A stretch of 16,976 nucleotides of DNA from Sphingomonadales bacterium (GCA_017302775.1 JAFLDC010000017.1:1-16976), one strand, 5' to 3'; positions 8,775 through 16,923 are shown, counted from the stretch's first letter. Made by a program: numbers and translations. The notes: generated by a model from the sequence alone, not told the origin.

Positions 8775-9257
8775 CTCGTCCAGCACCCCGCGATAGACCC
8801 GTTTCTTGAATGGCACGATCATGTCCGGCAGGTCTGCCGGATCTGCCCAGCGCCATTCAGCAAATTCAGGCGGATTGTGGCGTTCCAAATGGATGTCGGC
8901 GTCATCACCAGAAAAGCGTGCCAGGAACCAATGCTGGCGCTGGCCGCGATAACGGCCCTTCCACAATTTGCCGATCAGTTCATCAGGAAGGTCGTACAGC
9001 AATTCCTCGCGAGTCTGGGCGATCACGGTGATGTGACGTTCTTCAACCCCCGTTTCTTCCCACAATTCGCGCAGCGCCGCAGCGCGCAAATCCTCGCCTT
9101 CATCAACCCCGCCTTGCGGCATTTGCCAATAGACTCCGCCTTCGTCAGGCTGACCGCGCGTATCGATCCGCCGACCGACAAAAGCCTGTCCGGCAGAGTT
9201 GACCAGCATAATGCCGACGCAGGGGCGGTAAGGGAGAGTAGTGTGGAGATCGCTCAT
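8757..9257 (-). CDS. rppH: RNA pyrophosphohydrolase (Nudix, RppH)
   Basis: RppH removes pyrophosphate from the 5' triphosphate end of mRNA and so opens it to RNase E-dependent decay. In alphaproteobacteria this family was also called IalA, a dinucleoside polyphosphate hydrolase. The 166-residue length is typical. The Nudix box is complete: Gly49, Glu55, Arg63-Glu64, Glu67-Glu68 and Gly70. It is preceded by VYWQMPQGG, which is characteristic of RppH, and the C-terminal part has FAEWRWADPADLP and VPFKKRVYRGVLDEF. AAGGGAG ends six bases before the ATG. It follows the esterase gene by 16 bases and shares its transcript. Its final codons and stop are tandemly duplicated. The gene converges with the TPR-protein gene, with no strong terminator in the 58-base gap. 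Confidence 0.93.
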   Translation of the reverse strand: MSDLHTTLPYRPCVGIMLVNSAGQAFVGRRIDTRGQPDEGGVYWQMPQGGVDEGEDLRAAALRELWEETGVEERHITVIAQTREELLYDLPDELIGKLWKGRYRGQRQHWFLARFSGDDADIHLERHNPPEFAEWRWADPADLPDMIVPFKKRVYRGVLDEFRDLI

Positions 9258-9273
9258 CGGCGCTCCCTTACTC

Positions 9274-10209
9274 TCAAACCCGTTGCAACATCAACTTCAT
9301 CGCAGTGATGACCTTTGCAGTCGCAGCAGCAGCGCTCGGCAGTGCCTTGCGTGTGCTGGAAAAATCGTGAGTTATGCCTGCGATGTGCAGATAGATCGTG
9401 TCCACTCCCGCATCGACAAGCTTCGCCGCCATCCGCCGGCCTTGATCCTGCAAGGGGTCCAGGCCAGCGGTGACCACGATCGAGGGGCACATTCCCTCAG
9501 CGCTGGCATGGATTGGGAATGCTCGCGGGTCGCCGCTTTTGGGCAGGTACAGTGAATAGAACCAGTCCATGGCAACCTTGGTCAGCAGATGACCTTCTGC
9601 GAAGGTCTGCATCGACCCGTCCTGACTTTCGTCCGTGGCCGGGTAGAGCAGCACCTGCAGTAGCATCGGTGCCGCCGCTGGCTTGTCGCATAAGGCGCGG
9701 GCGGTAACCGTTGCAAGATTGCCGCCGGCGCTGCCGCCGATAGTGATCAATCCCGTAACCTTACGGTCCAGTTCTGCCGGACTGGCTGCCAGCCAGCGTG
9801 CGGCAGCCTCGCAATCGTCAGGCGCGGCGGGGAATGCATATTCGGGCGCCAGCCGATAGTGCACGGCCAACACCGGCAGGTCGAGTTCGGCGGAAAGCTC
9901 GGTACACAGCGCATTATGTGTGTCCAGATCGCCGATCACGAATCCGCCGCCATGGAAGAACAGTACAACCGGTGATGGATCGCGGCTTTCCCGGACGTCA
10001 TAGAACCGCACCGGGATATCGCCGGCCGGACCAGGGCAGGTCAGGTTCTTGATTGTTGCAAGTTCCCGCGGGTCGGCTTCGGTCATTGCCTTGAGGCCGA
10101 GATAGCCAGCGCGCTGTTCGGATGGATCGAGCACTTCGGGTGCCGGCAGGCTGTTAACCAGCGCCAGGAAGCCCTGCACATCTTCGCGGATAATGGGGGA
10201 ATCGGTCAT
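9274..10209 (-). CDS. Alpha/beta-hydrolase, hormone-sensitive-lipase family esterase
   Basis: The 311-residue protein is an HSL-type (family IV) carboxylesterase, which hydrolyses short-chain esters in the cytosol. The oxyanion-hole HGGG is at 86-89, and HYRLAPEYAFPAAPDDC (117-133) is the usual family block. The nucleophile Ser160 sits in GGSAGG, where most members have GDSAGG. Asp251 (DPLQDQG) and His281 (THDF, usually HGF) complete the triad. There is no signal peptide. Its substrate is unknown. A GAGAGG sequence about nine bases upstream supports the ATG at 10209. The gene is the first of a two-gene unit with rppH, and there is no obvious biochemical link between the two. Confidence 0.88.
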   Translation of the reverse strand: MTDSPIIREDVQGFLALVNSLPAPEVLDPSEQRAGYLGLKAMTEADPRELATIKNLTCPGPAGDIPVRFYDVRESRDPSPVVLFFHGGGFVIGDLDTHNALCTELSAELDLPVLAVHYRLAPEYAFPAAPDDCEAAARWLAASPAELDRKVTGLITIGGSAGGNLATVTARALCDKPAAAPMLLQVLLYPATDESQDGSMQTFAEGHLLTKVAMDWFYSLYLPKSGDPRAFPIHASAEGMCPSIVVTAGLDPLQDQGRRMAAKLVDAGVDTIYLHIAGITHDFSSTRKALPSAAAATAKVITAMKLMLQRV

Positions 10210-10392
10210 CAGGGTTTCCTCTCTGCGATCTGCTTAATCGGCAGGTTAAATTGCGTTTAGCCACTTGACTAGCCGCCTTGGCGGTCCTCTTGTCGAATTG
10301 CCCGCCGCGCAGTTTTTCTTGATTGCGCAGCAAGCGGAGAGGGGACTAGGGCGCGCCAGACAGGCACATGGTCCGCCTGACAAGGAAGAAGC
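10210..10392. promoter_or_regulatory. Divergent promoter region between the esterase gene and korA
   Basis: This 183-base gap holds the promoters for both directions. Visible elements are TTGACT (10265-10270), a possible -35 for korA. It is followed by a palindrome CCGCC-TT-GGCGG (10273-10284) in the would-be spacer, and 17 bases on by a poor -10 (TCTTGT). CAGGC/GCCTG arms (10361-10365, 10375-10379) lie just before the korA ribosome-binding sequence AAGGAAG. The palindrome sits where a repressor would act, but no regulator is identifiable. Confidence 0.35.
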
Positions 10393-12264
10393 ATGGCAAC
10401 GCAAATCGCCGAAGCAGACACACTCACCAAGAACAGCCCGGAAGCGGTAGTCGTACGTTTCGCCGGAGACTCAGGCGATGGCATGCAGCTCACCGGGGGG
10501 CAGTTCACCCTGTCGAGCGCACTGGCGGGTAATGACTTTGCCACATTTCCAGATTTTCCGGCAGAAATTCGCGCGCCGCAAGGTACCCTGTTTGGGGTTT
10601 CGGCCTTCCAGATTAACTTCGGATCGACTGAGATCGACACTGCCGGGGATGCCCCGGACGTGTTGGTAGCGATGAACCCGGCCGCGCTGAAAACCAATGT
10701 GGGCGCACTGAAACCAGGCGGATTGATTATCGCCGACACCGGTGAGTTCACTAAGCGTAACCTCGAAAAGGCCAGGTACGAGATCAGCCCGCTGGAGGAT
10801 GGTTCGCTATCGAAGTGGCAAGTGCTGTCTTTCGATATCAGCGCGCTTACGGTCGAGGCGGTCAAGCCTTTCGGGCTGGGCAACAAGGACGCCCTGCGCT
10901 GCAAGAATATGTGGACGCTGGGTCTCGCACTGTGGATGTTCGACCGTGACCGTGCGCCGCTGATCGAGTGGCTCAACAACAAGTTCCGTAAGAATCCGGT
11001 GTTGGCCGAAGCCAATATCGCCGCGCTTAACGCCGGACATGCCTATGGCGAAACGGCGGAACTGGGAGGGCAGTTGCACAAGCAGCACCTCGATGCCGTG
11101 CCAGCACCGGCAGGACTGTACCGCACGATCACCGGTGCTGAAGCGGTTGCACTGGGTCTGGTTGCGGGAGCGCAGCTGGCGCACCTGCCGATGTTCTTCG
11201 GCGGCTATCCGATTACGCCTGCCAGCTCGATCCTGCACTATCTGGTCGGTCTTAAGGAATTCGGTGTCACCACCTTCCAGGCTGAGGACGAGATTGCTGC
11301 GATCGCATCGGCGATCGGCGCCAGCTATGCGGGACATCTCGGGGTGACTTCCTCATCAGGCCCCGGCATCGCGCTCAAAACCGAGGCGATGGGGCTGGCC
11401 GCCATGACCGAGCTACCGTTGGTGATCGTCAACTCGCAGCGCGGCGGGCCGTCCACCGGCCTTCCCACCAAGACCGAGCAGTCGGACCTTTATCAAGCCG
11501 TCTATGGCCGTAACGGCGATACCCCGATGCCGGTGATCGCTGCGCGCAGCCCCAGCGATGCGTTCGAGTGTGCAATCGAAGCCTGCCGTATCGCAACGCA
11601 ATACATGACCCCGGTGATATTGCTGACCGACGGGTACATCGCCAATGCGGCGGAGCCTTGGGCAGTGCCTGATCCGGCAAGTTACGAGCCATTCCCGGTG
11701 ACGTTCCTTCAGGAACGCAATGGCCCGGAAGAGACGCTGCTGCCCTATGCCCGCGACGAGAAGGGCGCGCGGCCGTGGATCAAGCCGGGCACCCCGGGCC
11801 TGACCCACCGGATCGGCGGGATCGAGAAGAATCCAGGCACCGGCAACCTCGACTATAGCCCCGCTGCCCACCAGGCGATGACAGATGCGCGCAAGGCCAA
11901 GGTCGATGGTGTGGCCAAGAGCATACCGGCGCAGGACGTCGCGCTGGGTAGTACTACTGGCAAGCTTGCGGTGGTCGGCTGGGGCAGCACTTACGGCCCT
12001 ATCCACCAGGCGGTGCGCCGCGCGCGCGCCAAGGGACTTGATGTGCATCACATCCACGTCCGCCACATCTGGCCACTGCCGGAGAATCTTGGCGACCTGC
12101 TGCGCGGGTACGACCGGATCCTGGTGCCCGAAATGAACACGGGCCAGTTCAAGACCGTGCTGCGCGATCAGTTCCTGGTTGATGCAAAGCCTTACAACAA
12201 GGTGAGCGGCCAGCCGTTTACGATTGCCGAGATCGAAGCTGCGATAGAAGAAGCTTTGGGCTGA
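10393..12264 (+). CDS. korA: 2-oxoglutarate:ferredoxin oxidoreductase, fused gamma-alpha subunit
   Basis: The 623-residue protein is the alpha subunit of a two-subunit 2-oxoacid:ferredoxin oxidoreductase. Its N-terminal third (about 18-200, VRFAGDSGDGMQLTGGQF) is the gamma domain. The alpha (pyrimidine-binding) domain follows from about 265 (MFFGGYPITPAS, FQAEDEIAAIASAIGASYAG, TSSSGPGIALKTEAMG, NSQRGGPSTGLPTKTEQSDL). The C-terminal domain has VVGWGSTYGPIHQAVRRA and a last block LVPEMNTGQFKTVLRDQF. With KorB it converts 2-oxoglutarate and CoA to succinyl-CoA, reducing ferredoxin. AAGGAAG precedes the ATG by about seven bases. KorB follows after 32 bases. Other 2-oxoacids such as pyruvate or branched-chain acids are possible, but this fused form in aerobic alphaproteobacteria is usually annotated as KorA. 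Confidence 0.92.
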   Translation: MATQIAEADTLTKNSPEAVVVRFAGDSGDGMQLTGGQFTLSSALAGNDFATFPDFPAEIRAPQGTLFGVSAFQINFGSTEIDTAGDAPDVLVAMNPAALKTNVGALKPGGLIIADTGEFTKRNLEKARYEISPLEDGSLSKWQVLSFDISALTVEAVKPFGLGNKDALRCKNMWTLGLALWMFDRDRAPLIEWLNNKFRKNPVLAEANIAALNAGHAYGETAELGGQLHKQHLDAVPAPAGLYRTITGAEAVALGLVAGAQLAHLPMFFGGYPITPASSILHYLVGLKEFGVTTFQAEDEIAAIASAIGASYAGHLGVTSSSGPGIALKTEAMGLAAMTELPLVIVNSQRGGPSTGLPTKTEQSDLYQAVYGRNGDTPMPVIAARSPSDAFECAIEACRIATQYMTPVILLTDGYIANAAEPWAVPDPASYEPFPVTFLQERNGPEETLLPYARDEKGARPWIKPGTPGLTHRIGGIEKNPGTGNLDYSPAAHQAMTDARKAKVDGVAKSIPAQDVALGSTTGKLAVVGWGSTYGPIHQAVRRARAKGLDVHHIHVRHIWPLPENLGDLLRGYDRILVPEMNTGQFKTVLRDQFLVDAKPYNKVSGQPFTIAEIEAAIEEALG

Positions 12265-12296
12265 CGCTTTTGCGTTGTTGCCCCAAGAGGAACGCC

Positions 12297-13331
12297 ATGA
12301 ACGACATGACCCCCTTCCAAACCACCCTCAAGGACTGGGAATCGGACCAGGAGGTCCGCTGGTGTCCCGGCTGCGGGGACTATGCGATCCTCAAGGCGGT
12401 GCAGCGTACCTTGCCTGAGATCGGTGCTGATCCCGCTAAAACGGTGTTTGTCAGCGGGATCGGTTGTTCCAGCCGCTTTCCTTATTACGTCGAAAGCTAT
12501 GGCTTCCACACGATCCATGGCCGTGCGCCCGCAGTGGCGACAGGGATCAAGTTGGCCAATCCGGAACTGGATATCTGGCTGGTCACGGGCGACGGCGACG
12601 GGATGTCGATCGGCGGCAACCACACGATGCATTTCCTGCGTCGCAACATCAATTCGCAGGTGCTGCTGTTCAACAACGAAATCTACGGGCTGACCAAAGG
12701 CCAGTACTCGCCGACCAGCCGCCAGGGCACCACCAGCCCGACCACGCCCTTGGGCTCGGTCGACCGGCCCGCACTGCCCTGCGCCTTTGCGCTGGGTGCA
12801 GGGGCGCGGTTCATCGCGCGCGGGTTTGACGTGTCGAAAGAACTGGGAACAGTGCTCAAGGCGGCATACGCCCACAAAGGTGCTGCCTTCGTGGAAATTT
12901 TCCAGAACTGCATCGTTTACAACAAGGACGTCTTCGAAGACTTCGCCGCTCCCAAGGGTGCGGAGGACCGGCAGCTGTGGCTCAAAGACGGTGAGCCCAT
13001 GCTGTTCGCAAAGGGGGCACAAGGAATTGCACTTGATGGCGACAAGCTGACGCTCAAAGTGGTGGATGTCACCGATGGCGATTGGCAGGCGGCGGGAGTG
13101 ATCGTTCATGACGTCGCCAACCGCTCGATCGCGCATATGCTGGTCGAAATGCCGTTCGGGCCATTCCCGATGGCGCTTGGCGTGATCTACGATGATCCTC
13201 GCCCCACCTACGAGGACACAGTGTTGGGGCAAGACGCCAAGGCCCGCGAAGGGAAGTCGACGGATCTGGGCAAGTTGCTTGCCAAGGGTCAGACTTGGAC
13301 GGTTCATCCGGAAGAAGGGCACCCGGCCTGA
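12297..13331 (+). CDS. korB: 2-oxoglutarate:ferredoxin oxidoreductase, beta subunit
   Basis: The beta subunit (344 residues) carries thiamine diphosphate and one [4Fe-4S] cluster. The cluster cysteines are Cys23 and Cys26 (WCPGCGDY), Cys57 (GIGCSSRFP) and Cys205 (FQNCIVYN). The thiamine diphosphate/magnesium motif runs from GDGDGMSIGGNH (98-109) to NNEIYG (126-131), and KGQYSPTS follows. It has the short form of this subunit, with no extra ferredoxin domain, so the electron acceptor must be a separate ferredoxin not in the window. AAGAGG ends six bases before ATG 12297. An in-frame TTG at 12270 adds nine residues without family support. It is co-transcribed with korA, and the next gene begins 13 bases after its stop. 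Confidence 0.93.
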   Translation: MNDMTPFQTTLKDWESDQEVRWCPGCGDYAILKAVQRTLPEIGADPAKTVFVSGIGCSSRFPYYVESYGFHTIHGRAPAVATGIKLANPELDIWLVTGDGDGMSIGGNHTMHFLRRNINSQVLLFNNEIYGLTKGQYSPTSRQGTTSPTTPLGSVDRPALPCAFALGAGARFIARGFDVSKELGTVLKAAYAHKGAAFVEIFQNCIVYNKDVFEDFAAPKGAEDRQLWLKDGEPMLFAKGAQGIALDGDKLTLKVVDVTDGDWQAAGVIVHDVANRSIAHMLVEMPFGPFPMALGVIYDDPRPTYEDTVLGQDAKAREGKSTDLGKLLAKGQTWTVHPEEGHPA

Positions 13332-13344
13332 TCCGAGCACGGGC

Positions 13345-14268
13345 ATGGACAACCTCACGCACTCACTGATCGGTGCCGCGCTGGGCCAGGCTGGGTTAAA
13401 GCGCAAGACCGGGCTGGCCATGCCGGCACTGATCCTGGCCGCGAACATACCCGACATAGACGCTGGCTGCGTTGTTTACGGGCTGGAAAGCTTGGCAATG
13501 CGGCGTGGGATCACCCACGGGCCGATCGCCATGGTGCTTCTGCCGGTGCTGCTCGCATGCCTGCTGACGTGGTTCGATCGTTGGCAGACCCGACGCGGTA
13601 AGCGGCCTGAGGGGCGTGCGCCCATTCGCTTCGGATGGCTTCTCGCGCTGTGCTATATCGGCACGCTCAGCCATCCGTTGTTCGATTGGTTCAACAATTA
13701 TGGCGTACGGTTGCTGGAGCCGTTTTCGCACCAGTGGTTTTACGGCGATACCCTGTTCATCATCGATATCTGGATTCTGGTCGCACTGGGCGTGGGCGTC
13801 TGGCGTTCGTTGCGGGCCGAACGGTCCGGGCGGATTGACTGGACCAGACCGGCGCGGATCGCGCTGGGGGTGGTCGCCTGTTACGTTGGAGCCAATATGG
13901 CAATTAGCCGGGCAGCGGTTGCGGCGGTGCGCGCGGCGGAGCCGCAGGTCGACATGGCCGTGGCCAATGCCGTGCCGATCCTGTTCTGGCAGCGCGAAGT
14001 GCTGTGGCGATCTGATGACGGCTTTTATGGGACGGTCCATTGCGACCTGACAGCCTGCCAGCGCTATCCGCGGGTTATTCGCAAAACCGGTATGGAAGAT
14101 CCGCGCATTGCGGAGTGGGCCAAAGGTGATCCCGCGGCGCAGGCATTCCTGTTCTGGACCCGAATGCCGATCGCCCGGCAGGGGCAAAGCAGCATCGTAC
14201 TGAGTGATCAACGCTTCATGGACAGCCCCGCGCGAGACAACTTTACAGTTGAACTGAAGCCGCACTGA
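13345..14268 (+). CDS. Membrane-bound metal-dependent hydrolase, DUF457/YdjM-like
   Basis: The 307-residue protein starts MDNLTHSLIGAALGQAG, the signature of the DUF457 family (E. coli YdjM/YbcI and relatives), which is predicted to be an inner-membrane metal-dependent hydrolase. Candidate metal ligands are His6, Asp37 and Asp39 (NIPDIDA), His58 (GITHGP) and His110 with Asp114 (LSHPLFDW). Hydrophobic segments lie at about 24-36, 60-77, 96-113, 136-155 and 171-188. A soluble C-terminal part of about 115 residues follows. No reaction is established for the family. The YdjM gene of E. coli is under SOS (LexA) control. Here the stop shares one base with the start of the photolyase gene, so the two are coupled. 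The ribosome-binding site at this start is weak, which fits coupling from korB, 13 bases upstream. Confidence 0.82.
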   Translation: MDNLTHSLIGAALGQAGLKRKTGLAMPALILAANIPDIDAGCVVYGLESLAMRRGITHGPIAMVLLPVLLACLLTWFDRWQTRRGKRPEGRAPIRFGWLLALCYIGTLSHPLFDWFNNYGVRLLEPFSHQWFYGDTLFIIDIWILVALGVGVWRSLRAERSGRIDWTRPARIALGVVACYVGANMAISRAAVAAVRAAEPQVDMAVANAVPILFWQREVLWRSDDGFYGTVHCDLTACQRYPRVIRKTGMEDPRIAEWAKGDPAAQAFLFWTRMPIARQGQSSIVLSDQRFMDSPARDNFTVELKPH

Positions 14269-15635
14269 TGGCTGAGCCCAGTCTGGTCTGGTTACGACGC
14301 GACCTGCGACTGGCCGATCAGGCTGCCTTGGCCGCGGCTTGCGCCTCCGGGCCCGTCGTGCCGGTCTATGTACTGGATGATCAATGCGCGGCGCATCGCA
14401 AGATGGGAGCAGCGAGCCGCTGGTGGTTGCATCATTCGTTGGCCGCTCTCGACAAGGATTTGCGGACGCGCGGCTCAAGGCTCATCCTGCGTCGTGGCCG
14501 CTGCGAGGATGTTCTGGCAGAACTGGCCGAACAAACCGGAGCGCGGGACATTCACGCTCTGCATCATTACGAACCGTGGTGGCGCAACGCTGAACGCGCC
14601 GTGGCGAAACGGCTGAGGCTGCATCTGCATCACGGCAATTACCTCGCCCCGCCGGGGACCGTGCTGAGCGGGTCGGGCACGCTATATAAGATCTACACCC
14701 CGTTTTGGCGCGCATTGAGCGAGCGTCTGCCGCCACCGTCGCCACATAGTGCTCCCGCCGCGATCAGTGCGCCGTCGCAGTGGCCCGGTAGCGACAATCT
14801 GGATGATTGGAGCCTGCTGCCCGTTAAGCCGGATTGGGCTGGCGGGTTTCGTGAGGAATGGACCCCAGGCGAACAGGGTGCGGGCGACAGGTTGAGCCAG
14901 TTTGCAGCCCGCGCGGCGCGGTATGAAGCCCGTCGTAATCTGCCAGCTATGGAGGGCACGTCGCGGCTGTCACCGCATCTGGCCTTTGGAGAAATTTCGC
15001 CAGCGACCATCTGGCACCGCATCGCCGGGCAGGGCGGATCTGTCGGCACATTCCTTGGTGAGATCGGCTGGCGTGACTACGCGCAGAACGTAATCCTTCA
15101 ATTGCCTGAATATGGCGCCCGAAATGCCAGATCAGAGTTTGACGCACTGCAGTGGCGTACCGGGGACGAGGCTGAAGCCGATATGATCGCATGGCAGCAG
15201 GGGCGGACCGGCTATCCGATCGTCGATGCGGGCATGCGTCAGCTATGGCACAGCGGCTGGATGCATAACCGGGTGCGGATGATCGCCGCTTCCTTCCTCA
15301 TAAAGCATCTGCTGATCGACTGGCGACGCGGCGAGCAGTGGTTCTGGGATACGCTGGTCGATGCTGATTATGGACAGAATGCGGTCAATTGGCAGTGGAG
15401 TGCGGGCAGCGGGGTGGATGCCAATATGTTCGTGCGAATCATGGCGCCGCTCGGCCAATCCGAAAAGTTCGATGCAGGCGAATATATCCGTCGCTGGGTA
15501 CCTGAATTGGCGCACCTGCCTGATGCCGCAATTCATGATCCACCGTTGCCGGTGCGGGGTTATCCGGCCAAACTGGTGTCGCATGTCGCGGGGCGAGCTA
15601 GAGCCCTGACAGCGTGGTCGCAGTTGAAAGGCTGA
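14268..15635 (+). CDS. phrB: Deoxyribodipyrimidine photolyase (CPD photolyase, class I)
   Basis: The 455-residue flavoprotein uses blue light to split cyclobutane pyrimidine dimers in DNA. The N-terminal Rossmann domain (SLVWLRRDLRLADQAAL, VPVYVLDD) would hold the antenna pigment. The FAD-binding domain starts near 219 (YEARRNLPAMEGTSRLSPHLAFGEIS). The conserved core follows: RTGYPIVDAGMRQLWHSGWMHNR (near 310-333), LLIDWRRGEQWFWDTLVDAD, NWQWSAGSGVDA near 374 and GQSEKFDAGEYIRRWVPEL. The tryptophans of WQW and WFW fit the electron-transfer chain to FAD. The antenna (folate or deazaflavin) cannot be decided by eye. A cryptochrome-like role is less likely, because the full photolyase signature is present. 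It overlaps the DUF457 gene by one base and ends five bases from the opposing tRNA-Phe. Confidence 0.94.
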   Translation: MAEPSLVWLRRDLRLADQAALAAACASGPVVPVYVLDDQCAAHRKMGAASRWWLHHSLAALDKDLRTRGSRLILRRGRCEDVLAELAEQTGARDIHALHHYEPWWRNAERAVAKRLRLHLHHGNYLAPPGTVLSGSGTLYKIYTPFWRALSERLPPPSPHSAPAAISAPSQWPGSDNLDDWSLLPVKPDWAGGFREEWTPGEQGAGDRLSQFAARAARYEARRNLPAMEGTSRLSPHLAFGEISPATIWHRIAGQGGSVGTFLGEIGWRDYAQNVILQLPEYGARNARSEFDALQWRTGDEAEADMIAWQQGRTGYPIVDAGMRQLWHSGWMHNRVRMIAASFLIKHLLIDWRRGEQWFWDTLVDADYGQNAVNWQWSAGSGVDANMFVRIMAPLGQSEKFDAGEYIRRWVPELAHLPDAAIHDPPLPVRGYPAKLVSHVAGRARALTAWSQLKG

Positions 15636-15640
15636 AGGAG

Positions 15641-15716
15641 TGGTGCCCGGAGGCGGATTCGAACCACCGACACGCGGATTTTCAATCCGCTGCTCTACCA
15701 ACTGAGCTATCCGGGC
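15641..15716 (-). tRNA. tRNA-Phe (anticodon GAA)
   Basis: The 76-base minus-strand gene folds as a full cloverleaf. The acceptor is GCCCGGA with TCCGGGC, the D-arm GCTC/GAGC, and the anticodon stem GCGGA/TCCGC around loop TTGAAAA, so the anticodon is GAA. The T-arm is GGTGG/CCGCC with one G-U pair and TTCGAAT. The CCA end is encoded. It lies downstream of yacG on the same strand. Confidence 0.98.
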
Positions 15717-15799
15717 ATCGCTTCGGCGTTGCGCCCGATGGGCACCGCGCGATGGGAAGCGCGCCTATGGCGAAGGCAGACGCGCTTGGCAAGAGGGTT
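15717..15799 (-). promoter_or_regulatory. Gap between yacG and tRNA-Phe, possible tRNA promoter
   Basis: On the minus strand TTGCCA (15792-15787 region) and, 17 bases on, CATAGG (15769-15764) could be a weak promoter giving a leader of about 45 bases before the tRNA. GCGC arms (GCGCG..CGCGC, about 15746-15764) may fold. The tRNA may instead be processed from the maf-yacG transcript. No reading frame of note is here. Confidence 0.25.
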
Positions 15800-15967
15800 T
15801 CAGGCCTTTCCTTCTTCTTCATCGATCGCGGGTGGGCCGGGAATGGCGTAACCCCCGTCCAACCACCGCACCAGATCGCGGTCCTTACAGCGAACGCCGC
15901 AGAACGGAGCGTGGGTATCGACGCGCGGTTTTCCGCAGACCGGGCACTTGCGATTGGACTTGATCAT
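15800..15967 (-). CDS. yacG: YacG, zinc-binding DNA gyrase inhibitor
   Basis: This 55-residue gene is easily missed because of its size. The protein reads [14 protein letters not shown], then a Cys-Arg-Cys finger [15 protein letters not shown], and ends in an acidic tail IDEEEGKA. The four zinc-binding cysteines are at 8, 11, 27 and 31, and the motif DLxxWLxxxYxIPG is conserved in YacG. In E. coli YacG binds the GyrB C-terminal domain and blocks DNA binding by gyrase. The ATG overlaps the stop of the upstream RNase E/G-like gene (ATGA), so the two are translationally coupled. It is followed by tRNA-Phe. Confidence 0.92.
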   Translation of the reverse strand: MIKSNRKCPVCGKPRVDTHAPFCGVRCKDRDLVRWLDGGYAIPGPPAIDEEEGKA

Positions 15968-16923
15968 ACGCGCACCGCCTGGGCGAATCCGCCATCAAGG
16001 GCAAGTCCCGGATTGGCGGTCAAGCGAATTTCCCGGCCAGTACGGCAGCCCAGTTCGGCCAACCATTCGGCGCTTAGCCGGGCTCGGACCAGCGGATTAC
16101 AGGTCAGCAGCAACGCGCCGGGAGTATCAACCAGCTCGGCCTGGCGCAGCAGAAACCGGGCAGCCGCACCTGTCTGGTCGCGAGCGAACAGGTGCAGCAG
16201 CGAAGGGCGGGTCAGCCGCGCCACCAGTTGAACGAAACCGAAGCCATTCATCGCCGTGCGCTCATGCGCCCAATCGTCCAGGGCCCGTTCCAGCGTTCCG
16301 TCAACCTGTTTACGGTCGTTCTTGTCGGCCAAAGTCGGGAAGTCGATCCCTATCGACCCTGCCAGATCGAGCCGGGTGAGAGCGTTTGCAATAGGCTTCA
16401 CCGCTGCCAGTGCCAGATCGCGAGGCGCCAAGGGGCCATCGATGTCGATCAGTGTCATTGCCGGGGTAGGCGACAGGGTTAGCGCCCCACCGGCAAAGGC
16501 AATCTCGCCAGACCAGGCTCCGGCAAACAGTTCCTCCCACAGTCCCTTTGGAAAACGCCGAACGACCGAGGCTCCTAGTTCTTCGGCAAGGGAAGGGGCC
16601 GAACGCGGTTCCGCTGTCGTCGGCCGCGCTTGCGCATGCTTCAGTCGTCCCCGTTCGGCCATTGCCGAGCGGCTCACAAGCAATCGGAGCATCGAGCCTT
16701 CGCTGGCATCAGGGGGCAAGCCGTCGACCAGTGCTTCTTCGCCGTCTTGAAAGCGTGCAGTGCCGCGCCGGGAGTTAGCCGTTCGATGAATCAGCTTGGC
16801 ATCAGCGACCCGTCCTGCCTCCAATCCCCCTGGCCAACGAACGCGTGCTGCCACTACTTCTTCGCGATCAAGCAGAAGCGCCCGCTCCTCGCCGATACCA
16901 TTTTCGACAAGCCACTCAGCCAA
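15964..16923 (-). CDS. Short RNase E/G-family protein
   Basis: The 319-residue protein aligns by eye with the catalytic DNase I-like part of RNase [10 protein letters not shown] with Asp160 matches the E. coli RNase E Asp303 region (AIDIN). [10 protein letters not shown] with Asp194 matches Asp346 (IVIDFIDM). [17 protein letters not shown] matches the block after it. RNase E/G cuts single-stranded RNA at AU-rich sites. Compared with RNase G (about 490 residues) it has a reduced N-terminal S1-like region, and it lacks the CPxC zinc link after the catalytic domain, so its quaternary state and 5'-end sensing may differ. Asp162 replaces the usual Asn after the first catalytic Asp. The start is TTG at 16923, eight bases inside the end of maf. 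yacG follows with an ATGA overlap. Such short forms beside yacG are usual in sphingomonads, as far as I recall. Confidence 0.82.
   Translation of the reverse strand: MAEWLVENGIGEERALLLDREEVVAARVRWPGGLEAGRVADAKLIHRTANSRRGTARFQDGEEALVDGLPPDASEGSMLRLLVSRSAMAERGRLKHAQARPTTAEPRSAPSLAEELGASVVRRFPKGLWEELFAGAWSGEIAFAGGALTLSPTPAMTLIDIDGPLAPRDLALAAVKPIANALTRLDLAGSIGIDFPTLADKNDRKQVDGTLERALDDWAHERTAMNGFGFVQLVARLTRPSLLHLFARDQTGAAARFLLRQAELVDTPGALLLTCNPLVRARLSAEWLAELGCRTGREIRLTANPGLALDGGFAQAVRV

Noticed and set aside
8595..9308. 237-residue plus-strand frame over the TPR gene end and rppH
   Set aside because: It is a high-GC shadow antisense to rppH, whose Nudix box is complete.
12192..13457. 421-residue minus-strand frame over korB
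   Set aside because: It is antisense to korB, which has all its cofactor motifs. Long antisense frames are common at this G+C.
13396..14478. 360-residue minus-strand frame over the DUF457 and photolyase genes
   Set aside because: Its composition is rich in Arg, Pro and Gln with no motif, as expected for an antisense shadow.
15641..15716. tRNA-Phe as an integration site for a mobile element
   Set aside because: No integrase, no repeat of the tRNA 3' end elsewhere in the window and no composition change. The flanks are core genes.
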